A stretch of 64,000 bases of DNA. Origin: Hortaea werneckii (taxonomy: Eukaryota; Ascomycota; Dothideomycetes; Mycosphaerellales; Teratosphaeriaceae). The first letter of the stretch is position 1; the number at the start of each line of letters is the position of its first letter. The DNA lies in contig JBAOKB010000077.1 of assembly GCA_037044905.1 (NCBI GenBank), positions 310,001 through 374,000 of the forward strand, given 5' to 3'. Positions 36,201 to 47,333 of the stretch are shown here, one piece after another. The notes under the pieces were generated by a model. It had not been told where the DNA came from and made no database searches. It saw nothing but the letters and a program-made list of their open reading frames with translations. Position numbers and translations under genes: made by a program.

Positions 36201-38098
36201 GTAATCGCCTCGCAAGAGCGTGTTGCTCTATGTGTAAGCAACAGCAGCAGTCAGAGCAAATCGCAGTTAAGAGGGGTGAGCAATGTGCCTACAAGAACAC
36301 CAGCGTCGAGCCTCAGAGCCCAAAAGCCACTGCAGTCAGCAGTATGCGGCTTTCCGGGCAAGATCGTAAGGAAGGCACGGGTCTTGTACGACCTATGGAA
36401 GCCGCTGAGAGCAAAGAGCGAAGTGATGATGACCAGGTCGACGCAAACGGGGTCAATGCCGAGTCTTGCCAATCTCTCCCGGCCGATGAACGGAGCGCCA
36501 GCACTAGCCTGCCCGCCCAGATGGATCTTTCTAATTCAACCGGTCTTGCTGCAATACCGGTTAACTTTCAAAATGATCAAATTGTGCAGAGAAAGGCTGC
36601 ACATGGACTGGAGGCTGGGACATCTAACGATGTTGAGGTCAGCACATCCATGCAGGAAACTGCATCCGAAGGACCACCTCTGGACGGATATTTCATGCTC
36701 GAAAATTCGCGGCCGACCAAGCGTAAGCGGCGTAATTTCACGGACGGAAACTTCCCAGGCAACTCGCACGCAAGAGCGAAGGGTTCGTACATCCGACTGA
36801 TTGGCATGGCTTTATGTGACGCACCTGATCATCGGCTGCAACTACGTGGTATCGCTGCTTGGATCGCTGAAAATATCCCGTCGTACGACTTGGGTGTCGG
36901 TAACTGGGAACATGGCTTAGAAGTGACTCTGAGAGCCCACGTTGGCGGCAGAGGCAAGATGATGTTCAAAACGGTCGACTTCAAGCCTGGTGCAGATGAC
37001 GATAGACATGGCAATAAGGAGTGGTATCAAATGCACGAAGCTCTAGCGAGCACGCATGAGCGTTGGGATCCTGACCTTAAGCAGGCAGTGTCGCCTCTCT
37101 TTGCGTCTTCTGGGGAAGCCACAGAAGTCGTTGATGCTGCGCGTCGTGAGAAAGCATCCGTCGAAGAGCACAGCGTGCGCAGAGACAATACACCAAATGA
37201 TCACCAGTATGAGGAGGCAACTCCCATCAAAGCACTCAAACCTGGCTCGGGGAAAGCCAAAGCTGCGAATAATTTGAACGCCCAGATTGGTTCACGCCCA
37301 GGCAAGCCCTCTATGACGGACCTCGCGGATCCAACCAAATATGTTGAAGTGGATGAGAACGCCGCAAGCGAAAACACAAGGGTCGCAGAAGACTCCGAGG
37401 ACGAGCCATTACATGCCGTTCGGCGGAGGTATGCAGTTCCTGAAGCACAAATGAAAGCGCCTGAGCCAGAAGTAGAAAAAGCGCGAGGAATTACGCACTC
37501 AAAAGAACGATTGAGCTCGCCAGTGAACGCGCCGACAGAAGCAGGGTGCACCCTAGAAACGTTGCAGAAGACAAGCACGTGGGAGCCCCCGACGTCCAGT
37601 GCGGCAGGTGACGATCAGTCGCCACTCGAGCCTGTAACACAGGATGAGCACGATGAGACTCACACCGCATTGTCTTTGTTTGACGAATGGCCTGAGTATC
37701 ATCCGGCACGTCAGCTTGACCGTAGGACCAAGATGGCAGAGATCAAGGGACGGCCATCACGAAAAGCCATGTTTGGCAAGCCAGCTCTATATTCACGACT
37801 CGGAAGTGGCGAAGCCTCGCAATCAGGGCATTCGGTGAATGAAATTAGGAATCCATCGACTGGAAAACCTAGTGAAAAGCAAGCGCCATCTGCACGCAAA
37901 GTCGCGCATTCAATCGACCCGTTCCCAGTAGAACGAAATGTGGTCTATTACGATACATTGGAAGAATTTTTCGGCCTACCGCAAAATCCTGTGCCAGTCA
38001 TGCACAATGGACAACTTGCGTATCGCGATGGGACAAAGGATCATTCGTCTAGGGTCAGGAAGGCACAGGCTTACTTCCCGACCGGGCTTGGTGGCTAA
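33267..38098 (+). CDS. Large PHD-finger and winged-helix (forkhead-like) nuclear protein
   Basis: Exon 1 is 33267-33377, intron 33378-33676 (299 nt, GTAAGC..TGTAG), exon 2 33677-38098; the protein is about 1510 aa. The first ATG in frame is 33267; ATGs at 33303 and 33315 are alternatives. The N-terminal 250 residues are Arg/Ser-rich (RSRSP-type). A C4HC3 PHD finger lies near residues 533-590 (CHVCNADSSM, DLMICSSCPRRWHRACH, WQCRRC), suggesting histone-tail binding. A short four-Cys knuckle follows near 864-891 (CSVCQENKAY..CCSMC). A winged-helix/forkhead-like domain lies near 1072-1170 (GSYIRLIGMALCDAP, LRGIAAWIAENIPSYD, GVGNWEHGLEVTLRAH). The rest is disordered and charged. Probably a chromatin or transcription regulator. 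The 4.4-kb frame is unbroken. Confidence 0.85.
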
Positions 38099-39137
38099 AG
38101 TCGGATGGCCAAAAGTTCTGTTGCACTCCGAGTATTCATACCTGTTCATTGCCAAATTGAGACGAGTATTCGCACAGCTTCTAAAGTGGCTGGTCTGGAG
38201 AGGATTGGAGCTTCTCATGGACATGCGAAGGGCAAGCGATGCTTGGCTGGAGGTGGAAGGTTACAGACTAGATTACGGAAGAAGGATTAGACGAGACGAT
38301 AGGTAGTGGCCGATACAAATCAGTGCCTCTGTCAAAACATCTCTGTCATGCCTCCTACTATTTCCCACACGAAGCAATTCAAGGCGATATGTTTTTTTGC
38401 CACCACGTTGGACTAGACCTGATGAGGCCCGATAGTTGCCCGGTGGCGAGTGCGGCCAGGTTGAAGGTAAGGCTGTTCGTAGGGCGATCTGCAATGCAAG
38501 ACGCGATGATGCTCTTCGCTGTGATTATACCACAAATAGATGGCAACGCGGTTATCATGTTGTCAGTTTCCCGTTCCGTTTCATGCAGGCTTCCATGGAA
38601 AGGCTGTACCTCCTCAGGCGAGCCACCATCCACATGGCAAGGACGACGGATGGGTGCGGTTGGGTGGGTGGCTTGCGCGTGCTCTTGGCGATCCTGAAGA
38701 TCCCTGCGTGCAAGATCGAATCGCGTGGCGCATGTCGCTGCTTTAGATCTCGGAGATGGCGTCAGGGTCTAGACGGGGGGCGAGGCTGGCACTCATCATC
38801 TCCTCGCCGCATCAGCCTCAGAATTCGACGTCCACTCGCTCCCCATGAGCACACGGAAATGAGATGAAGAGATGGATCCCGCCGGAGATGGTTCCTCGAG
38901 GTAGGATCGCGAATGTTGCCTCTTCCCCTTGTTATATCAGTGTGTTCGCGCTGCTCCATGGACCGGGTGGGGCCCTAGGCGCAAAGTCTAAACATCATCA
39001 CTCCTACACCCCATCTGTTTTGGGATAAGTTTCAGGCACCATTGGAGGTTGATTGGGGCGACGCATTGTTTGATTGATCGATTTGGGTTTCGGCGACCGG
39101 CTAAGGCTACAGTAGTAAGTATTGTACTGGTGTCAGC
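38099..39137. other. Intergenic region of 1.0 kb
   Basis: 3' flank of the PHD gene and promoter of the next gene. Several overlapping open frames exist on both strands, none with recognisable sequence. No repeat or RNA gene was seen. Confidence 0.5.
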
Positions 39138-40120
39138 ATGGGCAGCCATTGGCATCCGCGCCAGCAGCCACCGCCGCCGCCGCCGCCGCCGCCGTCGCAT
39201 GCGCCCATATCTGGTTTGACTGCCCGCAACGTGTCGATGAATGGCCACGCTCCTTTCAGCTACCATTCGGCTCCCTTCAGCGGCGTGACAGACAGCCCGG
39301 CAGCGGTTCCGCCCCCCTCGGCATCGGCATCGGCCATGGCGCCGCCTCCCATGACGAGCGACCCGGACTTCGACATTCTGGAGTGGCATCCCGCCTACAC
39401 CTCCTGCCAGCGCTACTTTCTGGATCATGCCCAGCATGAACCCGCCACTCAGGCTCTCTGCGCGCTGATCAACATCCGCTTGCCGTTCCAGTCGCCGAGC
39501 AACCCGATTACTTCCTCCACCCCGCCGCAGAATGCCGCTCCCGCTGCCCCAGGTAGCTCTGGCTCCGCCTTCAGTTTCAACCCCTTTCCTCGCACCGGCA
39601 GCAGCATGAACAGTCCGAACCGCTCTCGTCCGGCGCCCAACTCATCGCCTCCCGTCTTCGTCTCTCTCGTTCCATATATCCGTCGCCTTGTTGTCACCGC
39701 ATTCGATAGACCGCCCATTCTACATGGCTTCTTTGGCGATGACTACGTGCGAGGAGTCATGCCTCACGTCGACTGCGAGAGCGCAATTACCTGTTCGCGG
39801 CTAAGCACGGTGGCTGGAGGACCTGCAAGCGGCAATACGACTCTGGCAGTGGCGCAGGCGACGAGAGCGTGCCCTTCATGAAGCCCTTGGACGAGGCTAG
39901 GATGGAAGAATTGACAGCGGCAGAGAAGTCGTGGAGTTCGTGGCTCGCTATGGAGGACTGGATGGTCGGTCCAAGGGCTCCCGCTGACGACGGGGCGAGC
40001 ATGAACAGCAACGGTGCAGGTAGGAGTGGCTTTGGCTACGGCACGAACAACAGAGAAAATCTGCCTGACGGTTTTGGCGGGCACATGCATGACACTGAGC
40101 TTGGCTTCGAAAGCCACTGA
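39138..40120 (+). CDS. Uncharacterised protein with poly-Pro N-terminus, one frameshift
   Basis: ATG at 39138 begins a Pro/Ser-rich region with nine consecutive prolines from a CCG run (about 39170-39195). The folded part starts at DPDFDILEWHPAYTSCQRYF, then HEPATQALCALINIRLPFQ, VPYIRRLVVTAFDRP and LHGFFGDDYVRGV. At 39773-39783 the frame shifts. One missing base restores CEERNYLFAAKHGGW, RTCKRQYDS, ESVPFMKPLDEARMEEL and WSSWLAMEDWMVGPRAP, and the stop is at 40118-40120. Corrected length is 327 aa. The arrangement looks like a conserved fungal protein family, but I cannot name it or give a function. The many Trp, Tyr and Cys residues suggest a compact domain. Confidence 0.72.
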
Positions 40121-41795
40121 GGTCGTTATACGACAGCCTTATCGATGTTCGCTGAAGTCAAGGGCACCTGTGGCTTGCGCACATTGCAGGCTAGGTCACG
40201 AAGTATGAAAATGTCGAATATCCTCCCGACGGATGCGAAGCAAAGGTCAAAGAAGAGCTTCTCGTGAGGACGGGCACTGAGACGGATGGGATGATCATGA
40301 GGCATGAGGAAATATCTTCAATTTCGCCCATGATTCTGGAAAAGCAGGCAACATTATCGAAAATCCCATAAGGTATCGATTTGCTACGGAACAAGGGGTC
40401 ACTCTTGGCAGTGCTTGCTACGTTTGTAAACTCGCGAGGGCTCTCTCATGGTAAAATGTCCTGCTGACATGCAGGAGACAACGCTTGGTCCCGAGACAGC
40501 AGAAACATTTTATTGGCGTAATCACCTTGCAAAGTATGAGAAGTGGACTCTTCACAGGCCATGCTTTGTATGAAGGCAATGCGCGAGGCTATTGGCCCCA
40601 TAGATTCGAAAGCCTTGAGCTTGCCGGCTAGTGATCACTCTAGCTGGTACAATCTTCCCGTCGCTCACGCTACCTTGATGTCTCGATTGCTTTGCAAGCG
40701 GCGGAGTGGGATAGCTTGTCGGCAGAAATTGCGCCAGGCCAGCATGGAATTGTCAGATAATTGCTGCATCACAAGCCACTTGTTACTAAACATTGCAGCC
40801 AGCTGTCGGACACAAGTAGGTATCTAGGAGACAAAGCGTACAAATAGTGCCTCGTTGATTAGAAGTCGTCAAGGGATCTCAGCCAAGTCACTCACGTGGC
40901 GCCTCCATCTGAAAGGACGTGAGATTTCAAGGTTGGAATGAGACTTGTTCAATCGCTGCACGCTGCGAGACCAGTTGCTGAGCCCGCTATTTCTGGAAAG
41001 CCTTTACTGATGTTGTTCCGTAACAGTCTGGAACTGGAGTCCAAGTACGTTCCTGGTCCTGGCCTGCTCTTTCTTGATCCTCTTCTGAACAGTCGGTACG
41101 CACTGTCTGAGTCGGACCGAGAGGACTATTGGATTCCCATGGGCCATTAACTCTGCATTCGACCTCGGTCAAGCTCAACGCCTTTGGTGATCCACTGCGT
41201 TTCCCTCATGCATATCCGGATCTGTAACTAATTGGTTGTGTTGCGCTTTCGCTTGGTACCTCAGACATCTATGTTCAAGTTGGCTGACATCCGAGTGAGG
41301 AGTTCTGCTGCATGGCAATCTGATGAAGAAAGGCTAATTTGCAGGGATGACAAGCAAGAGGTACGTCGTTCCCTTCAACAATGGTCCTGTTCAGTGATAC
41401 AATAGACACGACGTTCTGCGCCGCTCCGGCTGGTGAGTATCCGCAGCGAGGGAAGGCCAGATAAGGTCATCGCGCCTTGGATCGCGAACCGGCAATACTG
41501 GCACTGTTTGCTATACAGGGATAGCGGCAGAAATTTGAAGCAACGCCAACTTGCTGTCTATGGGTTGCGAGATTGTGAGGTACTACTGCTTTATCGCACT
41601 GGCTCGTGCATCCGATATTAAAGAGCAAGATACATGAAGTCAGAAATAAAAGTCTTAGCAAACCTCGCAGCACATGGCTTTGAAGTAAGATGCAAATTTC
41701 TTGAATCCAGTCCTGCCACTGAGTGCAGTCATTCATCCCCAGCCTGCTGCTCTGCTGCGTAGTCAAGCTATCAGCGCACGGCCGACTCGTGCCAC
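40121..41795. other. Gene-poor region of 1.7 kb
   Basis: This is the convergent gap between the 39138 gene and the 41796 gene. All open frames are short and overlap, with no recognised motif. I see no repeat, tRNA or mobile element. Confidence 0.5.
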
Positions 41796-42683
41796 TCACT
41801 GGAGGGCGATCAGGAAGTCTTGCATTTTGCGCGCCATGGCATCACTCTCTGCCTTGTTCTTTCCATGCACATCTGACAATTCGCGCAAGCTCTGCTCTTG
41901 ATGTGTTCGCTTGGACCGGTCTATCTCAGCCAACTCAGCGTTCAGCTCGGCTTCTGCACGCTGTATATCGGCATTGTTGGCGTCCGAAAGCTCAGCCAGT
42001 AAAGCGTCGATGCTATGACAGACTTCGTGGTATGTTTCGAAGCGCTCGTTGTATGTCTTCTTGTGCTTTTCGAAATTGGCTTCGGACTTCTTCAAGTTGT
42101 CGCTTAGATTGACCTGTCTGCGCTCGACAGTGCCATTTCCGTGTTTGATGCCGACGTGGATTACCTCTCCCTCGAAAGGTGTTGATAGTGCGGCGGCGAG
42201 CCTGTCAGCTTCTTTCATATCGGTTTCAGAAATGGTGCCATGCAAGCCGAGTGGCTTCCCATGCACGTCAAGGCCATTGATGCGCCCTACAAGCTCATCG
42301 AACACGGGGTCGATGAACTGTTCGCCGGCGTTATGCACGCCTTCTTTGTACCGCTCTGTAGCTTCTGTCCGTAACTGTCAGCCTTTATATGGCGAGATCT
42401 CATCGCTGTGGCTACTAACCAAGGAAGCGGCGGTAGCACGGATGCTTCTCAGCTTGTCTCCTCAAGGTGCTATGGCGTTGGAAGGACGGTTCACCCTTCC
42501 CTTCGGCCTCACTGTACTGCTGCTGCTCATCAACTTTACGACGAGTGGCGCGAGGACCGTCAAAAAGACTTCCGATGAACACAGTAGAGTTTTGACGCTT
42601 GACACCTCTCTTGTGCCCTTGGAGGTCTCTTTCGAAGTCGCCCGCCTCAGATGCTGCCTGGGCTGGATGTTGCTACGGTTCAT
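41796..42683 (-). CDS. Uncharacterised coiled-coil protein
   Basis: Two exons: 42683-42420 and 42364-41796, with a 55-nt intron (GTTAGT..GACAG) that restores RRFLEATERYKEGVHNAGE. The N-terminal exon encodes GVKRQNSTVFIGSLFDGPRA and basic sequence. Exon 2 gives DPVFDELVGRINGLDVHGK, then a long Glu/Lys/Asn-rich helix (KKSEANFEKHKKTYNERF, LAELSDANNADIQRAEAE) typical of a coiled coil, ending in EQSLRELSDVHGKNKAESD. The ATG at 42683 is in another frame from RRGDFERDLQGHKRG. One missing C in a CCC run (42660-42662) would connect them (277 aa). Alternatively the true start is in an unseen upstream exon. I do not recognise the family. Confidence 0.6.
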
Positions 42684-42995
42684 GCTGCAGTTCTGATGGT
42701 GCAACGTGAAGATCGCGGCGATAAGCCTCGCCGCTGCGAAGACGGTGGAAGATATGAATGCAGTGTTGGGACATGAAGTGAAGTCAAGTCTGCGGTCTTC
42801 CTGCAAGGCAAGCGCATCGCGGCTGCGCCTTCCTCCCGGTGGGCACACGTGTGGTGACGCCGCTAGCCACCATCGATGGTAGCATTCTCTTTCTTTAGCA
42901 ATGGGACTTGCCGCGGTGTACACTGCTCGGGCTGGGTTGACTGCGAAATTGATTGTACACAGAGTATGCTATCCCTATCTTACACCCAACTGGTT
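42684..42995. other. Intergenic, 312 bp
   Basis: Between the coiled-coil gene start and the GRX5 stop. One frame (ATG near 42778 on the minus strand) runs into the coiled-coil gene but meets a TAG at its start. No feature is clear. Confidence 0.4.
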
Positions 42996-43563
42996 TTACT
43001 CCTCAGCCGGCACAAGCACGCCCTTCTCCTCAAGGAGCTTGGCTAAGCTGCCGTCTTGGTGCATAGACATCATGATATCAGTGCCGCCAACAAACTCCTT
43101 TTCGACGTAAAGCTGAGGAACAGTTGGCCAGTCGGAGTACTCCTTGATGCCTGCCGGTTGTCAGCTATGTTGCATCCTACTGCTGCTGGTGGCGCAAATG
43201 ACACGCTGCCACATACCTGACCTAAGCTCTTCATCCTCCAGCACGTTGAAGGCGGTAAACTTTTGAGGGTTCACGCCCTGCAGGCCGAGAATCTGGATAC
43301 TTGCCCGCGAGAAACCGCACTGTGGCGTCTCAGGCGTGCCCTTCATAAACAATACCACTGGAGCTGATCCGACTGCCTTGTCGATCGCGCTCCGGGTCTC
43401 AGTGGAGAGGAAGGACTTCTGGAGAGGGGCGAATCGAGAGGAGAGGATGGGGTTGCTCTGAGGGCGGAGCGCCTGGCCGGCGACCTGGAGTTCGCGTCAG
43501 TCTAAGTCGGGGGATGTGAGCGACCAACAGTCTTACCGCTGAAAAGACCCTTCTTGAAAACAT
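42996..43563 (-). CDS. GRX5: Mitochondrial monothiol glutaredoxin Grx5
   Basis: Carries Fe-S clusters from the ISU scaffold to recipient proteins in the mitochondrial matrix. Exons: 43563-43537 (nine codons), 43484-43217 and 43150-42996; introns are 52 and 66 nt. The spliced protein is 149 aa. It starts with a basic presequence (MFSRRVFSA) and then has TRSAIDKAVGSAPVVLFMKG. The monothiol active site is TPQCGFS (CGFS class). Glutathione- and cluster-binding elements follow: EYSDWPTVPQLYVEKEFVGG with the cis-Pro in WPTVPQ, then the GG-TD turn. A short C-terminus ends VLVPAEE. The frame is intact. It is head-to-head with the CAB3-like gene across 243 bp. Confidence 0.95.
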
Positions 43564-43806
43564 GGTGGTTGTTGTGTTGCTAGGTAATCCTGATGGCGAA
43601 CTTCGAAATCTTTGGAGGCTGACCATACCAATGACGCAAAGGGAAAGGGCATGCTGACTGAGCGGAAACCGGAGCCAGTCGGGCGGCGCGCGCTTGACTC
43701 GATGCCTGGCATACAGTACAACCATACATCTTTTGTGAACCAACTGTCAGCGTTAAACCCAGCCGTCATCTAAGCCTGTTCACTGACCGCGTTATACATT
43801 CACAGT
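43564..43806. promoter_or_regulatory. Bidirectional promoter region between GRX5 and the decarboxylase gene
   Basis: Only 243 bp separate the two start codons, so the genes share a promoter region. No defined binding site was recognised. Confidence 0.5.
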
Positions 43807-44733
43807 ATGGACTATGTCATCGGAAGTAGCGACAAAGCTAAAGTGATTGAAGAGGTGATGCCCGGGGCCTTGCGCGTCTTGCTCTCCATCTGCATTTTGG
43901 CTGTTGCAACCGATACGATAGCGAAGTTACTCATGCGGCATTATCCAACAATACTCAGTTGGTTTGCTGAAGACGATCACCTTTTGCTCTCAAATGCTTC
44001 TTCTGCCCAACGGAACTTGTCACGATCATTTCGCGCTGCTGATCATGCGAGCGACGGCAAGCATCATTTGCTAATAGCAGCCACTGGGTCTGTAGCTACC
44101 ATCAAGATACCAAATATTGTTGGAGCCCTAGCCAAGTATGATCATGTGTCCATCATCATTCTCCTCACCGAATCCTCGTCCAATTTTCTGCAAGGACAAT
44201 CTGGCGAACAGCCATCTCTAGCACAGATCGCGAATTTGAAAAACGTGGATGGTATCTACCGAGATGAAGACGAGTGGCGAAAACCTTGGGTCAGGGGTGA
44301 CAGTATTCTGCACATTGAGCTGAGACGATGGGCCGATCTGATGGTGATTGCACCGCTATCCGCCAACTGCCTTGCGAAGATGGCGCAAGGCTTGTCAGAC
44401 AACCTCGTCATGTCTGTCGTCAGAGCGTGGGATGCAACCGGCATGCTTGATCCAGCTCGACCTGGTGTGCCCCTTCCATATAACGGCAAGAAAGGCATCA
44501 TGGTAGCGCCCGCTATGAATACTGCAATGTGGCACCATCCCCTCACTGCTGAGCACATGAAACGTTTAAAAAGCGACTGGGCGATTGACAACGGCGGCTG
44601 GATCGAGGTGTTGGATCCAATTCAGAAGGAAATTGCTTGTGGCGACACCGGTGCTGGAGGCATGCATGAATGGAAATCGATCGTGGCTACCATTGAAAGA
44701 AGACTGCGGTTGCATTCGAGCATGGAAGGATAA
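43807..44733 (+). CDS. CAB3: Phosphopantothenoylcysteine decarboxylase (coenzyme A synthesis)
   Basis: FMN-dependent decarboxylase of the HFCD family, which converts phosphopantothenoylcysteine to phosphopantetheine. Single exon, 308 aa. The flavoprotein fold starts at about residue 85 (HLLIAATGSVATIKIPNIV). The catalytic His is in LHIELRRWADL, followed by IAPLSANCLAKMAQGLSDNL. The substrate-binding PAMNTAMW and the clamp motif ACGDTGAGGM, with its Cys, are both present. All three active-site elements are therefore retained, which favours an active decarboxylase over a Hal3-type regulatory paralogue. In yeasts several paralogues form a mixed trimer; whether that applies here cannot be told. 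The first 80 residues contain a hydrophobic stretch (VLLSICILAVATDTIAKLL) that is unusual for this family, so the true start may be further in. Confidence 0.87.
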   Translation: MDYVIGSSDKAKVIEEVMPGALRVLLSICILAVATDTIAKLLMRHYPTILSWFAEDDHLLLSNASSAQRNLSRSFRAADHASDGKHHLLIAATGSVATIKIPNIVGALAKYDHVSIIILLTESSSNFLQGQSGEQPSLAQIANLKNVDGIYRDEDEWRKPWVRGDSILHIELRRWADLMVIAPLSANCLAKMAQGLSDNLVMSVVRAWDATGMLDPARPGVPLPYNGKKGIMVAPAMNTAMWHHPLTAEHMKRLKSDWAIDNGGWIEVLDPIQKEIACGDTGAGGMHEWKSIVATIERRLRLHSSMEG

Positions 44734-44870
44734 GAATGAATCATAAATCTCGCTAGTGTCATTACTGTCATAGATATGTATGCTGCCTGGGTATCATCAA
44801 ACGCCTATCGGAAGGAAGCCAACGCCACAACTGAGCGCATGTCAACAAATGCATCATGTCTGTTCCGCCA

Positions 44871-45945
44871 TCAAGAGACCGCCTTCCATCGAAACGGGTC
44901 ACCTGCACCTGTCCTGCTTGGATGAAGCACGCTGTCTGGCCTTTGCACAAGGTTCGCAAATTGCGGATTGACGCCCATAGGACCAGAGATCTCCGGCTCG
45001 CGCGTGTTGATAGGCAGTGGGGGAGCAAGGCTTTGGCGAGCTCGGCCCAGTACACCAAATACCTTTTTCTTCGTGCAGTTCGAAGCCCTAGAATACCTAC
45101 TTGTCGGCGATTGCGGCTCTTTCGCTGGTGAGCTGAGCGTGCTTGAGGAATGATATGAAGGCAGCAGCGAGGGTCTGCGTTCAGTAGTAAACACGTGGAT
45201 TGGATCGCTAGATTTGCCTGGACTCTCTGGAGACGCGACATAAGATGCCACCGGTCCGGGTGCTGATGATGTTGTGCTTGTGACTGTCACGGATCCTCCG
45301 CGAATGGCCACGACACCTTTTGCGCGAACCTGGCGGGCTGTGATTCCTTGCGCGCGATCACAAAAGACGTAGCTCTAGAACGAGTCAGCTCTGTAAGCAA
45401 CCATTGTATGGGGGCAGTCTTACCGCTACAAGATTGATAAAGCCGAGGACAAATGCAATGATGCCAGAAGCAACGATGATGCGCCAGAAGGGCAAACCGA
45501 GAGCTTCTTGACTTGTGGATTGCTTGTTCAAGTTCGCCAGCATGTTCACGCCGAGTATGATCATCGATAGGGCAAGTGCGACAAATCCATGCCCTTGGCT
45601 TAGCAATGGCCAGTTGCGAGCAAAGTACGACCGGAAGAGCGACAGTTCCGAGACCAAAAGGAAGACTAGTCTTGTCAGCATCCTCTTATCAACGGTTCAA
45701 GCGAGAGACTTACCGCAAATGAACGCTGTGGTGATCTGGCTGACTGCATCGAAAAAGAAGAACTTTGACGACGTTGAAGTTTTGATTAACATGATAACGC
45801 TGGCACACATGGCAGCCAGAAAGCCTATGACGTTCAATCCACGGATGCAGTTGAGGATTATGTAGCCAGAGCCGGCGAGAGTCTTCGGAGACAGCGTCAT
45901 GTTGTCGCGATAACCTACTGCCTTCGTGCGGGCATTATCGAACAT
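44871..45945 (-). CDS. Four-TM fungal membrane protein (DUF7598-like)
   Basis: Three exons: 45945-45714, 45665-45424 and 45374-44871; introns are 48 and 49 nt; 325 aa. ATG at 45945 gives MFDNARTKAVGYRDNMTLSPK. Four hydrophobic segments follow: GYIILNCIRGLNVIGFLAAM, FFFDAVSQITTAFICVFLLV, FVALALSMIILGVNMLANL and IIVASGIIAFVLGFINLVASY. The conserved SELSLFRSYFARNWPLLSQ lies between TM2 and TM3. Exon 3 encodes a cytoplasmic Ser/Pro-rich tail starting ITARQVRAKG. The exon phases agree and the frame is intact. The family is widespread in ascomycetes with no known function; naming it DUF7598 is from memory of the motif pattern. Confidence 0.82.
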
Positions 45946-47030
45946 CGCCGTGACGCCTTGAATGTGATGCGTTTCGAACGGCAGATACAAAGATCTATGA
46001 AAGATTAGCGCCGTATGAGTAGAATGCGTTTGAGTACTCAATTATTGGTTGGTCCGAGACGCAAGAACATTTACCGATAGCGTGTTGACAGCGTACTGAT
46101 GTTTCCGAAGAGGACTGTCCAGCAGTCCAGAAGATGAGAAAAGAGAGGTGAAGGCCAGCTTGTTTGAAAGAGCAGTACGACAAAGTAAGAAAGAACTTTT
46201 ACAGAAAGAAAGATTAGAAGGAAGAAGAAAACGCTGGACTACAATAGAGATGCTTGACAATAGGAAAGTAAGAAGAAGAAGAAGAAGAAGGCGGTGGAAA
46301 GTAACCAGCATTTACACACGAGGTTGAGACGCATCGACAATGGAGAATTTTTGCCCCGCTTTGCCATGAATAGACATGCTGAAGTCCGTATGATTTGCTG
46401 CAGCGTTCATATTGTGCACGGGTTGCACGTGTGAAATCCGAAACCATCGTGAAATTGTTCAGTTTGGGATCATGGGTTGACGGGTTTCGTCGCGCAATGT
46501 GCATCCGATCAAGAATATGCCATGCCATTGAAAGGCTGTAATTCTCTTGAACTCATGCTGCATCCCGTGGCGATAAGCGCTGTCGCGAGTGAGCCCAATT
46601 CGTTGGCTACGAACACACGCTGAAGAAGCGCGTACGTGTTTCAGAACTCCAGGTAAGGCTGTACGTCCGGGTAATGGGTGTAATGGAGTAGCTAGGCTCA
46701 ACATGGCCTTTCATACATTCATCAAACCCGCGAAGAAGACGTCAAAGATGTCAGCGAGTGGCGAGATCTTCATGCACTAACCTCAGTTGCTCCTACGCAC
46801 GGCATTCAATGTCGCAAAAGGGAAGGCGCAGCAGTCTTGTCGGATCTAGCCGAGCGCTAGTGATCTTCTAGAACTTGTGGTTTCCATACCGCGCTTGATC
46901 ACCCTCGCTCATTATTTTCTCCTCACTCCTCCGCATCCCACCCATCAGGGAGTCTTTGGATCTTACCACAAATTGAAGAGATTCATTTGCATTTCTCTTT
47001 TTTGCGTTGTGACAGGAAGCAACAGAAAGC
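45946..47030. other. Divergent intergenic region of 1.1 kb
   Basis: Between the DUF7598-type gene and the SERF-like gene, read outward on opposite strands. It contains an AGA-triplet microsatellite (46270-46290) and purine-rich sequence. Open frames on both strands are short and unrecognised. Confidence 0.5.
46270..46290. repeat. AGA triplet microsatellite
   Basis: Seven AAG/AGA triplets in a row within purine-rich DNA in a promoter region. Simple repeat. Confidence 0.9.
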
Positions 47031-47333
47031 ATGGCGCGTGGCAACCAAAGAGACAAGGCTCGCGAGAAGAACCAGAAGGCTGCTGCTTCGGTGGTAAGAA
47101 ACACACTTGGTCCTTACACCGGTATGAATGCCTGACATTTATCAAAAACAGAAATCGAAGAACAGTATGTCGGGGACCGAGTATCAGAGAGAAAAGGAGA
47201 AGGTGGCAGCCATCATGCTTGCCAAACAAAAAGCTGGTAAATTTCCGCTGAGTGCCACCCAAGATCACACATTAGCTGACCCTCAGTAGCCGAGGAAAAG
47301 AAGGCTGCAGGAGGCGGCGCTGGCAAGAAATAG
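47031..47333 (+). CDS. SERF/4F5-family small basic protein
   Basis: Three exons: 47031-47093, 47152-47236 and 47287-47333; introns are 58 and 50 nt; 64 aa. The N-terminus MARGNQRDKAREKNQKAAA is the 4F5/SERF signature (ARGNQR..AR.KN.K). The middle is KNSMSGTEYQREKEKVAAIM and the end is Lys/Ala/Gly-rich (EEKKAAGGGAGKK). SERF proteins are small, highly charged, disordered modifiers of protein aggregation and RNA-associated assemblies. The exons are each too short to stand out alone; the three junction phases agree. Confidence 0.9.
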
